This document shows, piece by piece, positions 1-11,524 of a stretch of DNA of 64,000 bases. The translations under genes and the position numbers were made by a program. Position 1 is the first letter of the stretch, and each line of letters starts with the position of its first letter. The notes under the pieces are model-generated. The model was not told the DNA's origin. It searched no databases and saw nothing but the letters and a program-made list of their open reading frames with translations. Source of the DNA: Heterohyrax brucei. Lineage: Eukaryota; Chordata; Mammalia; Hyracoidea; Procaviidae. The stretch spans positions 87,237,049-87,301,048 of the forward strand of contig CM053156.1 in NCBI GenBank assembly GCA_028571685.1, written 5' to 3'.

Positions 1-171
1 ACTATATATTTGATAAGGGTCTAATATTCAAAACATATTTTAAAACTTCTACAACATAACAGCAGAAGGACTAACAACCTAATCAAAAATGGCCAAAGGG
101 TCTGAACAGATACTTTACCAAAGAGGATATTCAAGTGGCCAAGAAACACACGAGAAGACACTGGATGTGAT
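1..171 (+). mobile_element. L1 LINE, end of ORF2 (first piece)
   Basis: The reading is that of the C-terminal end of L1 ORF2 (reverse transcriptase protein): a decayed run like 'DKGLISK' at the start, then a 'TKEDIQ'-like run near 115-140. Frames are broken by stops, so this is a dead copy. The element enters from outside the window, is interrupted by an AfroSINE at 172-336 and resumes after it. Recognition is from memory of L1 consensus. Confidence 0.85.
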
Positions 172-336
172 TAACTGTTGTCACTGTTATATCAGGTCGG
201 TTCCTACTCACAGTGACCCTACAGGACAGAGCATGGCTGACCCACAAGGTTTCCAAGGAGAGGCTGATGGATTCAAACTGCTGCCCTTCCAGTTAGCAGC
301 CACAGCTCTTAACCATTGTGCCCCCAGGGCTCTCCC
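172..336 (-). mobile_element. AfroSINE nested in L1
   Basis: Reading the minus strand gives the AfroSINE layout: a tRNA-like head with 'gtggttaag' near the 336 end, a middle with the 'gaccctacaggacagagc' block (complement of the usual 'ctctgtcctatagggtc'), and an end near 175 with the 'gagtcgg' type block. It lies inside L1 sequence, which resumes directly at about 337 with the block encoding the end of ORF2 ('gatgcaaatcaaaacc'). The SINE is therefore younger than the L1. Confidence 0.88.
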
Positions 337-1030
337 AATAGCCATTAGGAAGATGCAAATCAAAACCACAGTGGGATAAGACCTGACCCGTGTTAGAAGT
401 CAATAAACCCCACAAATGGAAAACGCCAGGTATTGATGAGATTGTGGAAACTGGAAACCTCATCCACTGGAGGTGGGGATGCAAAATGGCACAGCCACTG
501 TGAAAAAATGGGGAATCCTCCTCCAGTGAATGTAGAACTACCATGCAACCTGGCAAGCCCGTCTGTATGCACATACCCAGAAGAAGTGAAGACAGGGACA
601 CAGAGCAGCCTGTCCTCCAGCACCCATTCTGGCTTTATCCACAGTAGGCAAAATGCACAGACAACCAAAACATCCCTCAGCAGAAAGGCAGACAGACACA
701 AGGTGTCCATACACACACTGCGGAATACTACGGAGTCACGAAGAGGAATGAAATCCTGAGGCAGTCAGCCCCCAAATGAAAAATACACTGCGGTCTCATG
801 TATATGAAATAAGCAAATACATAAGAGCCAAAGATTGCTAGTGATGGGGGGCAGGGATGGCTTGCCTGGGGATCAGCGAGTTTCCTTAACGGCAGTGGGG
901 TCATCTGGGAAAGGATGGGTGTGGCACAGCACACAGGACACAGTTTCAGTCCCTGAGTTGTACATGGTTGGACTCTTGAATCAGTAAACACTTCAGTGCA
1001 TGTATTTTCATCACAATAAAAACAAACCAA
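337..1030 (+). mobile_element. L1 LINE 3' end (second piece)
   Basis: Continuation of the L1 interrupted at 172. It carries the end of ORF2 and the 3' region typical of mammalian L1s (temperature-like 'aaactggaaacctc', 'atgaaataagcaaata', and a terminal 'cacaataaaaacaaacc' tail). The A-rich end near 1010-1030 marks the 3' terminus. Coding frames are destroyed. Confidence 0.8.
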
Positions 1031-1667
1031 ACCAAAAAAGCCCTCTGTGCATCTGGGGTGCTAGCCTCCAGCCCCACCCTTCCTTCCAGCCCAGCCCCAG
1101 TTGGCTGCTGGGAAAGACCCAGCGAATTCCATTGGATTTCCCACCATGGGCCTCTCTGAGATGTCGTTCAGCATGTTGGGGCCGAGGAGCATTTTCTCCT
1201 TAAACACAAGGCCCAGAGTCACTCCCAAGGGCCACAAGACTGGGTGAGATCCAAGTGGGCTCTGTCCCCAAGTCACCCATCAAAGCAGCCAAGTATTCAC
1301 ATTGAAGGGGAGAAGAAGTTGGGAATCAGGTGACAGGCACACAAAAACATGACCCTTTCTGGATTTTGCTCAGATTCGATAAACCTTGGCAGGAGCAAGC
1401 CTTCTCTCCGCCCTGAACCCCCTTCACCCCCCCTAAAAGATGGATCCCAAGTCTGGCCAGAGCTGGGCACCCGCGGGAAGGAACACCACCTTCCCCACGG
1501 GCAGGGACAGGCTGTCCAGTGCTGAGGACCACAGGGGACAAATGTGACTGCGTTCCGCTTGTCCCCACTCCCTGATGTCCACTTTTGAGGCCAGGAGGTA
1601 CCCCAAACAGCCCGCTCTCTCTCGTTGTAGTTAGATGTCACTATGAGCGGCCACTGTGGGTTACTTC
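1031..1667. other. unique sequence, nothing recognised
   Basis: No repeat family, RNA gene or spliced coding pattern was recognised. Short open frames on both strands have no recognisable motifs. Confidence 0.5.
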
Positions 1668-1842
1668 TGACTCCTAGCTAACCCACTGACGGTGTGGAAC
1701 CACCCCAAAAGGTTTCCGAGACCGTAACCTCTCCAGCAGCAGACTGCCTGGTCTTTTCTCCCACAGACTGGCTCGTGTCTTTGAACCACTGGCCTTTGGG
1801 TTAGCAGCTGAGAGCTTAATCATCGCACCATCAGGGATCTTT
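1668..1842 (-). mobile_element. AfroSINE
   Basis: On the minus strand the copy runs from a tRNA-like head near 1842 through the 'cagcagactgcc...ctcccacag' block typical of the longer AfroSINE variant to a truncated 3' part near 1668. It is well diverged. Confidence 0.85.
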
Positions 1843-2798
1843 TCATGCCCCTTCCACAGCCATGATGCAAAGGCTTCACCAAGGAGTTCTTTCTTGAAGC
1901 AAGAAGCACCCCACCAAGCTCCACCTCCAACAAGGACCACCCCGCGTCTGCCCAGGAGGACACAGGGCACCTTCTTCCCAGGCTCACCCTCATAGTCACT
2001 GGTCCTGAAGAAGTCCAACACTGAGATGCTGCTTGACCCTGAGCTTGTGTCCCCAGCTCCATAGTGGTGGTGGCATGTCCTACGAACAAAGACACGGACA
2101 GACGGCAGCACAGGCCAGCCCCGGCAGAAGAGCCTCAGTGCTCAGCTGCAGAAGAGTGAAGAGCGCTGGGAAGCTTCTACAGCCCAGGGGGGCATGGGTC
2201 CGGTGGGCTTTGTCCTCAGCCTGTGGAGAAGTTAGCACACTAACACAGACTGCCACACCCCAGGGGACTCTGCCGACCACCTCCTCAATTCAGTCAGAGT
2301 GAGAGCTGCACCTCAGAGTCCCACCTGAGACTCCCCTTTGGGCCCAGGAGCCCTCCACCCAGTATTCTCTAACCAACAAGGCGCCTTCAGAAGACTGTGC
2401 CTAAAGTTTGGTACAGGGTCTGGCAGTTGGTTAGATCCTCCATGGATACTTCCAGAACAAATGAACACAACGGAAGTCCAAGCTGCTGGAGCGTCGAGCA
2501 GCTTTAGGATGTCCCTCTGAACAGTCCACAGGAGTCACTGAGCTGGGACGCAAGCGGGAGGTGACTTCTGTCTGCCTGGCCTGGGCTAGGCTTGGCTTAG
2601 GTTGGAGAGGTGGCAGTGTGAGCTCTATCGTCCAACAGTTCAATGTGTGTTTGGAGAGATGCCTGAAGAATTCCCTAGGGAGTCACATCAGTGTGCCATA
2701 CTGTGTGTGGCTGTGCTCTGACGAACTCCACTTCCCCTGGTCTATGGGAGAGTGACAACCAGTGCCCATCACAGCCCCTCTTGGAAAGAAAAGTCTAG
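1843..2798. other. unique sequence, nothing recognised
   Basis: No known repeat or gene signal was seen. Open frames up to 145 codons (minus strand, crossing the AfroSINE upstream) show no conserved motif. Confidence 0.5.
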
Positions 2799-3015
2799 CA
2801 CCGGCGCTCTCAGCTGGGAGCAATTTTGCCACCTCCCACCCTGGGGACATCGTGCAGTGTTCAGAGACATTTTTGGCTGTTGCAACTTAAAGGGCAGGGT
2901 GCTGCGGGCATCTGGTGGGTAGAGAGCAGGGACGCTGCTAAACACCCTTCAATGCACAAAGTGGCCCCCAAAGAAAGACCTGGCCCCAAAAGTCCCTTGT
3001 GCTAAGGCTGGGACA
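2799..3015 (+). mobile_element. MER5A-type hAT-Charlie DNA transposon
   Basis: A non-autonomous hAT element. Diagnostic blocks in order are the terminal 'ctcagctgggagcaattttg', the central 'gagacatttttggctg', 'gcatctggtgggtagag' and 'ctgctaaacaccc'. The end near 2999-3013 pairs loosely with the start as a terminal inverted repeat. It appears nearly full length for this 190-bp class. Confidence 0.92.
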
Positions 3016-3029
3016 CGTGGCTCTGGCCC

Positions 3030-3155
3030 AGGCGCTATGAGTGTGGATGCAGAGCTGGGCATGTGTGATGTGTCGTGGGCAGGTTGTTGACCTCTGTTTC
3101 CCCATCAGTAAAGTGCAGGTGGTGAGGTAACTACCTACGTAGGCGTTTCCCTTCA
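3030..3155 (+). mobile_element. MIR fragment
   Basis: Ancient tRNA-derived SINE. The core is recognisable in 'gacctctgtttccccatc' followed by 'agtaaagtg' and the 'taactacctac' block of the MIR 3' half. The 5' half is poorly preserved. Confidence 0.7.
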
Positions 3156-3240
3156 TCCTGGAGCAGGGCGGCGAAGGTGCTAAGAGCTTCGGTGCCACGT
3201 CAGGCTCCTGCATTTAAGAAGCGACTGCTTTCACTAACAC

Positions 3241-4010
3241 TGTGTTGTTGTGAGGTGCTGTCGAGTCGGTTCTGACTCACAGCAACCCTGTGGACAGCAG
3301 AATAAAACACTGCCTGGTATCGCACCATGTCCACAGTCTTCTGTATCCTTAAGCCCATGGTTGCAGCCACTGTGTCAATCCATCTGGTTGAGGGTCTTCC
3401 TCTTTTTCAGTGACCCTCCGCTCTGCGAAGCTGATGTCCTTCTCCAGGGACTGCTCCCTCCCGACAACAAGTGCAAAGTATGTAAGGTGCAGTCTTGCCA
3501 TCTCGGCTTCCAGGGATCACTCTGGTTGTACTTCTTCCAGAACGGATCTGTTGGTTCTTTTGGCATTCCCTGGTACATTCAACATTTTTCTCCAACATCA
3601 CAGTTCAAAGGCATTAATTCTTCTTCTGTCGTCTTTGTTCACGGTCCAGCTGTTGCATGCATATCATGCGACTGAAAATACCATGGCTTGGGTCATGCAC
3701 ATTTTAGTCTTCAAGGTGACATCTCTACTTGTTTTTTTTTTTTTTTTGACATCACTACTTTTTAACACTTTAAAGAGATCCTTTGCAGCAGATTTTCCCA
3801 GTGCAGTGCGTCTTTTGATTTCTCGACTGCTGCTTCCATGGGTGTTGATTGTGGACCCAAGTGAAATGAAATCCTCAACAACCATTTCTCCGTTTACAAC
3901 AATGCTGCTTACTGGTCCAGTTGTGAGCAGTTTTGTTTTCCTCGTGTTGAGGTGCAATCCATACTGAAGGCTGTGGGCCTTGATGTTCATCAGTAGGTAT
4001 CTCAACAGTA
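3241..4010 (-). mobile_element. RTE (BovB-like) LINE 3' end
   Basis: Minus-strand copy, 5' truncated. Translation on the minus strand gives the region downstream of the RTE reverse-transcriptase core: 'LQYGLHLNTRKTKLLTTGPV' near 3960, then 'ISLGSTINTHGSSS', 'EIKRRTALGKSAAKDLFKVL' and 'MTQAMVFSVA'. The coding part is followed by the RTE tail ending near 3241 with the 'gacagcacctcacaacaaca' type terminus. The frame is broken by a poly(T) insertion at 3717-3760. RTE supplies the replication machinery used by the AfroSINEs, which share part of its 3' end. Confidence 0.92.
3717..3760 (-). repeat. small A-only retroinsertion with target duplication
   Basis: Within the RTE copy, the block 'tgacatctctactt' (3717-3730) is repeated as 'tgacatcactactt' (3747-3760), one mismatch in 14. 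Between them lie a g and sixteen t. On the minus strand this is a short poly(A) flanked by a target duplication. Confidence 0.6.
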
Positions 4011-4324
4011 AGTGTCACCAACAGTAGGAACCCAAAAATGGTCATCCCAGGACAGAAACATGATCGTCCCTTCAACGTAGATTTTTTTATTGCCCAAGAA
4101 ACATTTTTCCGAGAGATGAAGCGGTGTAATTTGCCTTTTTTTGAGAGACCCTTGAGTGCTCCCAAACACATCTGAACAAGCCCTAGGAGCTCTCTGGCCT
4201 TGGTGACCACTGGTGGTTTGAAGGATGGGACCCAAGTTCCACTGCAGTGAGAGGGGTGCACTGGTCTGACATGTCCCTTCAGAAGCCACGTGCCCACTCC
4301 CCTCCACTGTTACTAGTCTCTTGG

Positions 4325-4505
4325 GGGTTGTTGTTGTTATGGGCCATCAAATCAGTTCCAGTGCACAGTGACCCCGTGCACAACAGAATCCAACACCGCC
4401 AGGCCTGCGCCGTGCCTGCGCTGGCTGGTACACCCAAGCGTGTTGTGACAGCCTCTGCATCCATTGTCTTGCTGAGGGCTGTCCTCCTTTTCACGGACCC
4501 TCAGC
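4325..4505 (-). mobile_element. RTE LINE 3' terminal fragment
   Basis: Diverged minus-strand copy of only the last part of RTE: the 'gttgttgtt' terminus at 4328, the 'cagtgaccccgtgcacaacag' type block and the 'gagggctgtcctcctttt' block near 4475-4495. It is truncated where coding sequence would begin. Confidence 0.8.
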
Positions 4506-5283
4506 TATGTCTTAGGGTTAGGCATTTTCAGAACAGGAGTTGGGACAGTTTGGGAGGTCTCCATCAGGGTGCCAGGGGCCTCATACCTAGGGGTGCCTCC
4601 CTTACTTCCAGCACCAACAAAGTGCGTGAGTCCAGTCCCCATCTCCCCTCCTCACTTCCCATTCAGCACAGAAGTGGTAGAGCCTGCCTGCTCCCAGGTG
4701 GGACGGTGGCCCAGAAGGAGGAACACTCGAGGTGGGGCCTGAGACTAGGTGCTTGGTGGCATTCCTGGCTACCTGAACTGAGACCCGGAGACTCAAGCCT
4801 ACCAGGGGAGATACCAGCAGGGAGGGCTGTCTTTGGTCAGCTTGCCTGGTGACAATTTGTACAAAAGCCACATGAGCCTTCTAGGGACAGGGCATCTGGC
4901 TTTCATCAGAGCTGTGGTTTGAAAAAGCCTGCTGGGGTCTGGAGTGTCTTGTACGTGTCTCTCCTCTCCTTCCCTCCCGGGAGTGACGAGAGCAGATCTC
5001 CGGGCTGCTCTTTCTGCTCCAGACTGCCCTCATGCCTCACGTGTCTCTGACCCTGTGCCCAGTAGAGGAGACTCAGGAGTTCTGGGCATTCTTTCCCTCT
5101 TCCCAACCCCACTGCCCTCTCTGCAGCAGCATCTAACGCCCTGGCCACTTCATGGGCTCATATGTCTGTCCACTCAAGAGTCTGTGACCTACCAGACTCA
5201 GCCACGGACAGAGATAGCCCCATCCCTGTGTCCATGTGACATGTGGTATGGAAAGAAGTGGGTGATTCTAGAGATATTTCAAA
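4506..5283. other. unique sequence, nothing recognised
   Basis: No repeat or gene signal recognised in this stretch. Confidence 0.45.
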
Positions 5284-5449
5284 CAAACCAACTGACAGAC
5301 CCAAACTCATTGCCCTTAGTTGATTCCAACCCATGGTGACACAGTGGAGCATCCCCTTGGGTTTTCCAAAGAGCAATTGATGGATCTGAATGGCCAACCT
5401 CTTGGTCGGAAGCTCAACTCTTAACCCCTACACCACCTGGGCTCCCAGA
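5284..5449 (-). mobile_element. AfroSINE, near complete
   Basis: On the minus strand it starts with the AfroSINE head ('gagcccaggtggtgtag' near 5449), contains the 'ttggaatcaacta' core and ends in the 'gggtttgg'-like tail near 5290. It is one of the better preserved copies. Confidence 0.92.
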
Positions 5450-5861
5450 GATTTATAAGACAATGCCAAGGCACCCGGCGGTGTCCTAGACGGCACTGTG
5501 GTTTGCAGAGAGAACTTGTCGGTGAACTTCACGTTGAGTGGAGACAGCACTGCTTGAGACAGGGAACAAGAGACCAAGGCCAGGTTCTGGGCTGAAATCC
5601 TAACTCTGGCTTAAGGCAGGCGGAATTGGGACACCCTTGGGACATGCAGTCTGCTCACCCTCCAGATCCATTTTCAGGCTGAGCGCTTCCTACTTCACAT
5701 GAGGACACATTTGTTTTGACCAGTGCTGTTCCCCAGCTGGCAGGGAACTTCCTGTCAGCTCCCACCTCATCCTTCCAGCCAAGCTCAAGGTCTTCTTCCA
5801 AGAAGTCCTGCTGATGAGCCAGCTTTCTTCAGGCACCCTGCCCCAAGACCATGCCCCTCAA
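5450..5861. other. unique sequence, possible weak MIR trace
   Basis: The block near 5575-5625 vaguely resembles a MIR core but is too short to call. Nothing else was recognised. Confidence 0.3.
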
Positions 5862-6062
5862 AAAACCTCAGACCATTTCCATTGAGTAGATTCCAACTAA
5901 GAGTGACCCTATAGGAAGAAGCAGAATTGCCCTATAGTGGCTTCCTAGGCTGCATTCTTTGTGGGAGCAGGCCGCTGGGTCTTTCTCCCTTGGCCTCCCA
6001 GGTGGGTTCAAACTGTAGACCCTTCAGTTAGCAGGAAAGTGGTCAACCTACCACCAGGGCCT
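5862..6062 (-). mobile_element. AfroSINE
   Basis: Minus-strand copy: 'accaccaggg' complement head near 6060, 'gtgggttcaaactg' at 6001, the 'gtgggagcag' block of the longer variant, and 'gagtagattccaacta' near 5885 at the 3' side. Confidence 0.9.
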
Positions 6063-7947
6063 CTCCCCACAGAAGCCCAAGGACACCTGAGGCTTGAAGC
6101 TACCATCTTCCAAACCCAACACCAGCAAAAGGGCACACCTCTTCCCAGGTTCGGGGTCATCTCAGCACCCTCGGTCTCAGGATTCACACATCATGCACTT
6201 CTGCCTAGCTGGCAGTTCAGGGGGACAGACCCTGGCCTTGATGTCTTTGCCACCTTCACAAGCTGGTGCCTGCTGTCCTGGGCCCAGCCGTCACTCCACA
6301 CTCACAGTGGACTACAGCCTCCTCCCCAGCCAGGTGTGGGCCTCCTAGATGGATTTGGCATCGCAGGAACCATCTCGGGATTTGCATGCCAAACAGATGC
6401 AGGAGGCACTTGCTAAAACGTCATTCCATCTTGCGCTCCAAGCCGAGGTCGAGCAAATAGATCTGTGCAGAAAATGCTCTTTAGAATGCGTTCCATGCAT
6501 GCATTTAAAGAGATGCCCGCTGCTCAGTGAATTTCAAAGAGGGGGCAGGCCAGTGATGGACGGCCTCGTTGTTGGCAGCTCGGGAACAAGGTTTCTGTCT
6601 GTCTGCCCTCAACTAAAGTGTGGTCATAGATCACCTTCGGGTGCCATGGAGCAAGACTTCCAGACCAGATGGACAGGAAGGCACAGTTCTCAGCTTACCA
6701 GAGGGTCATGCAGTAAGGTTCCTATTGGGATGAAATGTGAAAGGAATCACAGCCACAGAGGAGGGTTCATATCCATCGTTGGGGGAGGGAGGGTCTTGGG
6801 GTCATGTCCAGTGTGGATGCACTTGGAATCGAAGGAGACTTCGGCGCTGTGAGGCCAGGTCTGGAAGGTGCCCTGCAGTCGTGGACGAGCTTTTTCTTTT
6901 GTTTTAACTAATCCAGCAGTTTCTATTTTTGAAAATTTCCACTGGGGTGGCACAAGAGGACAGGTTTAAGGCAGTTTGGTCCCAGCCTGGCTTAGTCGGG
7001 GGAAAAATGAGTCAGGTTCACATGTGTTACATGAATTGCACCCTTCTGTTTCCTATCAGTGAAATTAAAAATGGAATGAGCTGTTAGCAAGCTGGTGTTA
7101 AGTGTGCCCTGTGTCCCCAGCCCCGGGTTGGGGGTGATGGGGAGAGGCACAGAGGATGAAACACACTGTTCTGACACTCCTGAGGTCTGCATTCAGGGAA
7201 GGGTGGTCTGGGCTATGGAGCCACCTCGTGTAAGTTCAAAGTCAAGGACCTCACACTAAGTGGGGACCAGGGAGGCAGAGGGACTTCCCAAGGAGCTGCC
7301 CCAGGACTCTGGGCAACTGTTTAGATTTTATTCCTCTGTGTCACTACTCCCATGTTTCTGAGGGACCTGGGGGCAGAGGGGCATGTGTTGGCCCAGGTTG
7401 TCTACAGAAATAAACACGAGACAAAGGAGAGGCACTGTCTGCCCAGGTGAGGGGGACACGGTTACCCCGAGCCAGTGGCTTGGGCAATTGTTCATGCAGG
7501 CTCTTCAGGATGGACGACTACTCATTGCCATGCAGGGAAGCTGCGCTGGTGACCTTGGGCGGGTGATCTGCTCTTTGGAGCCCTGTCCCCACTCTGCAGA
7601 CAGAGCAGCGCCTATCCGTCAGTCCTTGGGGTCCATGTGTGGGCTGGCCAGCCACCTGGGTACTCCAAGAGATGCAGGCAAAGCCAGACAGTCGAGGATA
7701 CATGGACAGCAGCCTTCACCCCGCCCCCCCGCCCAGCTCCCCCGGGCCAGCCCCCCTCAGTAAGCTAATAGTCCCTAATATGCACTGTGTGCCCAGAGTG
7801 TGAGAGCACTGGTGTCATTCCCCAGGTGCCCTGCCCCCACACGCCGGGCTTGGACTTTCCTTGGTGGTCGCTTTACTCATCTTGGGGACCTATTTTTGCT
7901 GGGGTCCCCTAAGCCTTCTGATCACCTTGGAGGCATTGGAATGCCAT
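6063..7947. other. unique sequence, nothing recognised
   Basis: About 1.9 kb with no recognised repeat. Two overlapping plus-strand frames (5961-6416 and 6349-6852) are open for 151 and 167 codons but have no motif or splice context that supports them. Confidence 0.45.
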
Positions 7948-8095
7948 AGAAAGGAGAGATGCTCTGGCCTCCCACGGCCTGGGTTCAAATCCCGTGTGAC
8001 CACCTAGTATGGGTATCACTTGACCTGGGGACTGCCCCCACCCCCACTTCGGTCTCCTTTGTAAAGTAAAGACCGTGGTCTGCAGAGCTCATGGA
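7948..8095 (+). mobile_element. MIR
   Basis: Diverged MIR: box-B-like 'gggttcaaatccc' at 7981, then 'tatcacttgacctgggga' and 'tctcctttgtaaagtaaag', matching the conserved MIR core order. Confidence 0.7.
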
Positions 8096-8524
8096 GCAGA
8101 CCTTGACGCTCAGCAGACCCCTGTCCTGCTGTAGCTGAGGCCCTGCTGCTGGCAGTGTGGACACGCACGCCCACGTGCGGCTCTCACTTGGCCGTCCTCG
8201 CCGCCCGAGGTACACGGCACAGAGTGCAGCTCCAGGGCCTCTCTGTTGCCTGGCAACCCGGGGGGAGACTGCTCCCTCTCTCCCTGTTTCTGGAAGAAAA
8301 CACTGATTTTAAATCCTCTGCCTTTCACTGAGGCCCCTGGTTAGGCTGCTGGCTGCAGAAGAAGCCCTCAGACAGCGACGGTTTATGGGAGGCAGGGCGA
8401 GCTTGTCCCGGTAAAGCTACCCCTCGGGGCTGGAGCCCCCAGACCCATGGCTGGGCAGCGCCCTCAGCTCCTCCAGAGAGAAGCAGAGCCGTGGGCCACA
8501 TGTGGCTGTTTGTCATGCTGCTGT

Positions 8525-8810
8525 GAGCTGGTATCTAGCTGTCCCCAGCCCACGGCGACCCCACGCCCAGTGTAACCAAGCACTGCCCCGTCCGGAGCCG
8601 TCCCCACGATGGGCGATAGGCAGGGCTTTCTTCCGCAGATTTCTGAAGTCAACCAGCAGGCCTTTCCTCCTGCTCTGTTTCAGTCTGGGAGCTCTGCTCA
8701 AGCCTGTTCAGCATCCCAGGACATACAAACCTCCACAGACAGACAGGCGAGACAGGTGCCCCTGAGGGGCCATGGCTGGGAATCCAACCTCCCAGTTTTC
8801 TGTGATGGGA
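8525..8810 (-). mobile_element. RTE-tailed tRNA-derived SINE
   Basis: The left side carries an RTE-like end ('cagcccacggcgacccc', then 'agcactgccccgtcc'). The middle holds 'gtcaaccagcaggcctttcc' and 'ctgggagctctgctcaagcc', and the right side has 'ggctgggaatccaacctcc', which on the minus strand is a decayed tRNA B-box region. This arrangement matches a second afrotherian tRNA/RTE SINE type that I recall. The head past 8800 is lost. Confidence 0.6.
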
Positions 8811-10515
8811 CCCAGTGCTAGTTTTGAAACCTTCATGCAAAGTGAAATGAAACATCGCTTCTGTGTGTCGGAGGCTCAGAGCGGCCTGGGGTCGGTGGCT
8901 GCCGTGGTAGACAGCCCTAACATCGGTCCTTTGTCTGCCACCATAGGAAGTGTTGTCTGCCGGGCCTGTCACTCACAGCCCCCAACCCACGGGCCTGCGG
9001 GAGGCCACGCTTGTCCTCGTGGCTACGGTGAAGCCCAGAGCTGGCTCTGTCGACAGACGGCCGCAGTCACAGCCCTGCCTCCTACCAGCCGTCTACCCAC
9101 AGCCCCTCGCTTTCCCGGGGCTCCCGCCCAGCTGAGGCTGGCAAACCCTCCCAGGGTGTCCGTGAAGACAGCGGGAGACAACAGGCACAGCAGGATGTCG
9201 GGGCTTGGGGAAGGCTTCTCAGGAGGTCTGAGGCACGGGCGGCTGACACCTGTTTCTTTGGAACTTACGCCCTCCATTCGTCCTTCTGTCCCAGCGACCA
9301 CAGACCAGGTGAAGAGTCGAGTGCCATCAAGGGCAATCCTCTGTGAAGACTGTACAAGGTCCTTAAAAAGTCTGAAAACAAAGCAAAGACCAAAGTGGAC
9401 GGCGGCAGAGCCTCTGAAACCAGCTCTTGAACACCCTAGTAGTCAGAGTAAACGGAAGAAATCGTGACTGAGCAGAAGACGTCAAAGGTGTCTCAGGAAG
9501 AGTATTAGAATTAAATGTGCCAAAAGCTGGAGAAAGACAACCAAAAGGGAAGAACATGCTCTGTGTTTCTCAAGCTGAAGAAAAAAGTCAAGCCTTGAGT
9601 TGCCATACTGAAGGGTTCTACCAAGACGATGTCAAGTGATGCAGGAAACATCCAAAGAAGGTGGAAGAGGCCCACGGAGTCACCAAACAGAATCGGCCAG
9701 CTGTTACAAGAGGGAGCAGAGGAGCGCGATCGGGAACCACAGGTACCAAAGGACGCGGTCCAAGCTGCACTGAAGACACTGGTGACAACCAGGGCTCTGG
9801 GAACTGACAGAGTACCAACTGAGGCCTTCCAACTAAGAGAGGCAGGGCTGGAGGTGCTCACTCCTCTACGCCAAGACCTCTCGGGGACAGCTAGCAGGCT
9901 GACCTACGAACTGGAAGAGATCGAAAGAAAGGTGACCCAGCCAAACATGTAATTACTGAACAGTCTCATTAGTGTCACACACAATTAAAATTTTGCTGAG
10001 GATCATTCCAAAGCTGTTAAAACAGTACATTGACAGGGAACTGCCAGAAATTCAGGCCAGATTCAGAAAAGAATGTGGAACCAGGGGTATCATTGCTGAT
10101 GCCAGATGGATCCTGGCTGAAAGCAGAGAATACCAGAGAGATGTTTACCTGTGTTTTAGTGTTTTATCAACTATGCAAAGACATGTAACTGTGTGGACTG
10201 TAACAAGATTGTAGATAACATTGCTAAGAGTGAGAACTCCAGAACACTTAACTGTGCTCGTGAGGAATCTACATTTAGACCATGAGGCAGTCATTCAAAC
10301 AGAACAAAAGAAAATCGCACGGTTTAAAGTCAGGAAAGGTGTGCATCAGGGTTGTATCTTTTCACTATATCTATGCAATTCATATGCTCAGCAAATAATC
10401 AGAAAAGCTGGGTTCTATGAAGAAGGATTGGAGGAAGACTCATTAACAACTTGCAGTTTGCAGATGAAACAACCTTATTTTCTGAAAGCAAAGAGGACTT
10501 GAAACACTGATGAAG

Positions 10516-10841
10516 ATCAAAGATCTCAGCTCTTCACAACAGCAAAAAGTTGGAAGCAACCTAGATGCCCATCAGCAGATGAATGAATAACATAAACTGT
10601 GGTGCATACACAATGGAGTCTTGTGCAACCATAATGAACAATGATGAATCCGTGAAGCATCTCACAACACAAAGGAAACGGGAGGGCATCATGCTGAGTG
10701 AAATAAGTCAATCACAAAAGGACAAGTGTTGTATGAGACCACTTCTGTTAAAACTCATGAAAACGTTTACACATGGAAAGAAACAACCTTTGATGGTTAC
10801 CAGAGAGGAGAGAGGGTGGGAATGGAAAACAAACAAAAAAA
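10516..10841 (+). mobile_element. L1 LINE 3' fragment nested in RTE
   Basis: A 5'-truncated L1 3' end: 'agatgcccatcagcagatg', 'gaatgaataacataaactg', 'gctgagtgaaataagtcaa' and a terminal A-rich 'aaaacaaacaaaaaa'. RTE sequence reads 'gatgaagatcaaag' just before and 'agccacagccttcag' just after, which are adjacent in intact RTE, so the L1 landed in the older RTE. Confidence 0.88.
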
Positions 10842-11351
10842 GCCACAGCCTTCAGTACGGATTACACCTCTACATGAAGAAAACAAAACTCTTACAATGG
10901 ACCAATAAAGAACATCACGATAAACAGACAAAATATTGAAGTTATCATGAATTGGGATCCACAATCAATATCCACAGAAGCAGCAGTGAAGAAATCCAAA
11001 GATGCACGGCACTGAGCAGGTCTGCTGCAAAGCACATCTTTAACATGTTGCAAAGTAAAGGTGTCACCTGAAGACTGAGGTGCACTTGACCCAAGCCGCA
11101 GTGTTTTTGATCTCCTCATGTGCGTGTGGAATCTGGACAAAGATCAAGGAAGACCAAAGAATTGATACCTTTGGATTGTGGTGTTGGTGAAGAATGTCAA
11201 ATGCACCGTGGACTTCCAGGAGAACAAAGACACCTGTCTTGCGGGAAGTGTAATCAGGGTGCTCGCAAGGACGGCGGGAATTTGACTCACAGACTTTTGA
11301 TATGTTATCGGGAGGGATCAGTCCCTGTAGAAGGACACCATACTCAGTAAA

Positions 11352-11524
11352 GTAGAACCAAACCAAACCAAATTCATTTCTGTAGGGTTGATTCCAACTC
11401 ATAGTGCCTGTACAGGACAAAGTAGAACTGCCTGTAGGGTTCCCCAGGAGTGTCTGGTGGATTTGAACTGCTGACCTCTTGGTTAGAAGCCCTAGCACTT
11501 AACCACTGTGTCCCCAGGGTTTCC
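11352..11524 (-). mobile_element. AfroSINE nested in RTE tail
   Basis: The left end is the A-rich complement of the AfroSINE tail ('aaccaaaccaaaccaaatt'). The body is complete and the head complement ends near 11524. The flanking RTE ('cagtaaagtag' before, 'aggtcagagaaaaagagg' after) is contiguous when the SINE is removed. Confidence 0.95.

Noticed and set aside
8772..9467. 231-codon plus-strand open frame
   Set aside because: It starts in a SINE end, crosses unique GC-rich sequence and runs into RTE. No domain was recognised.
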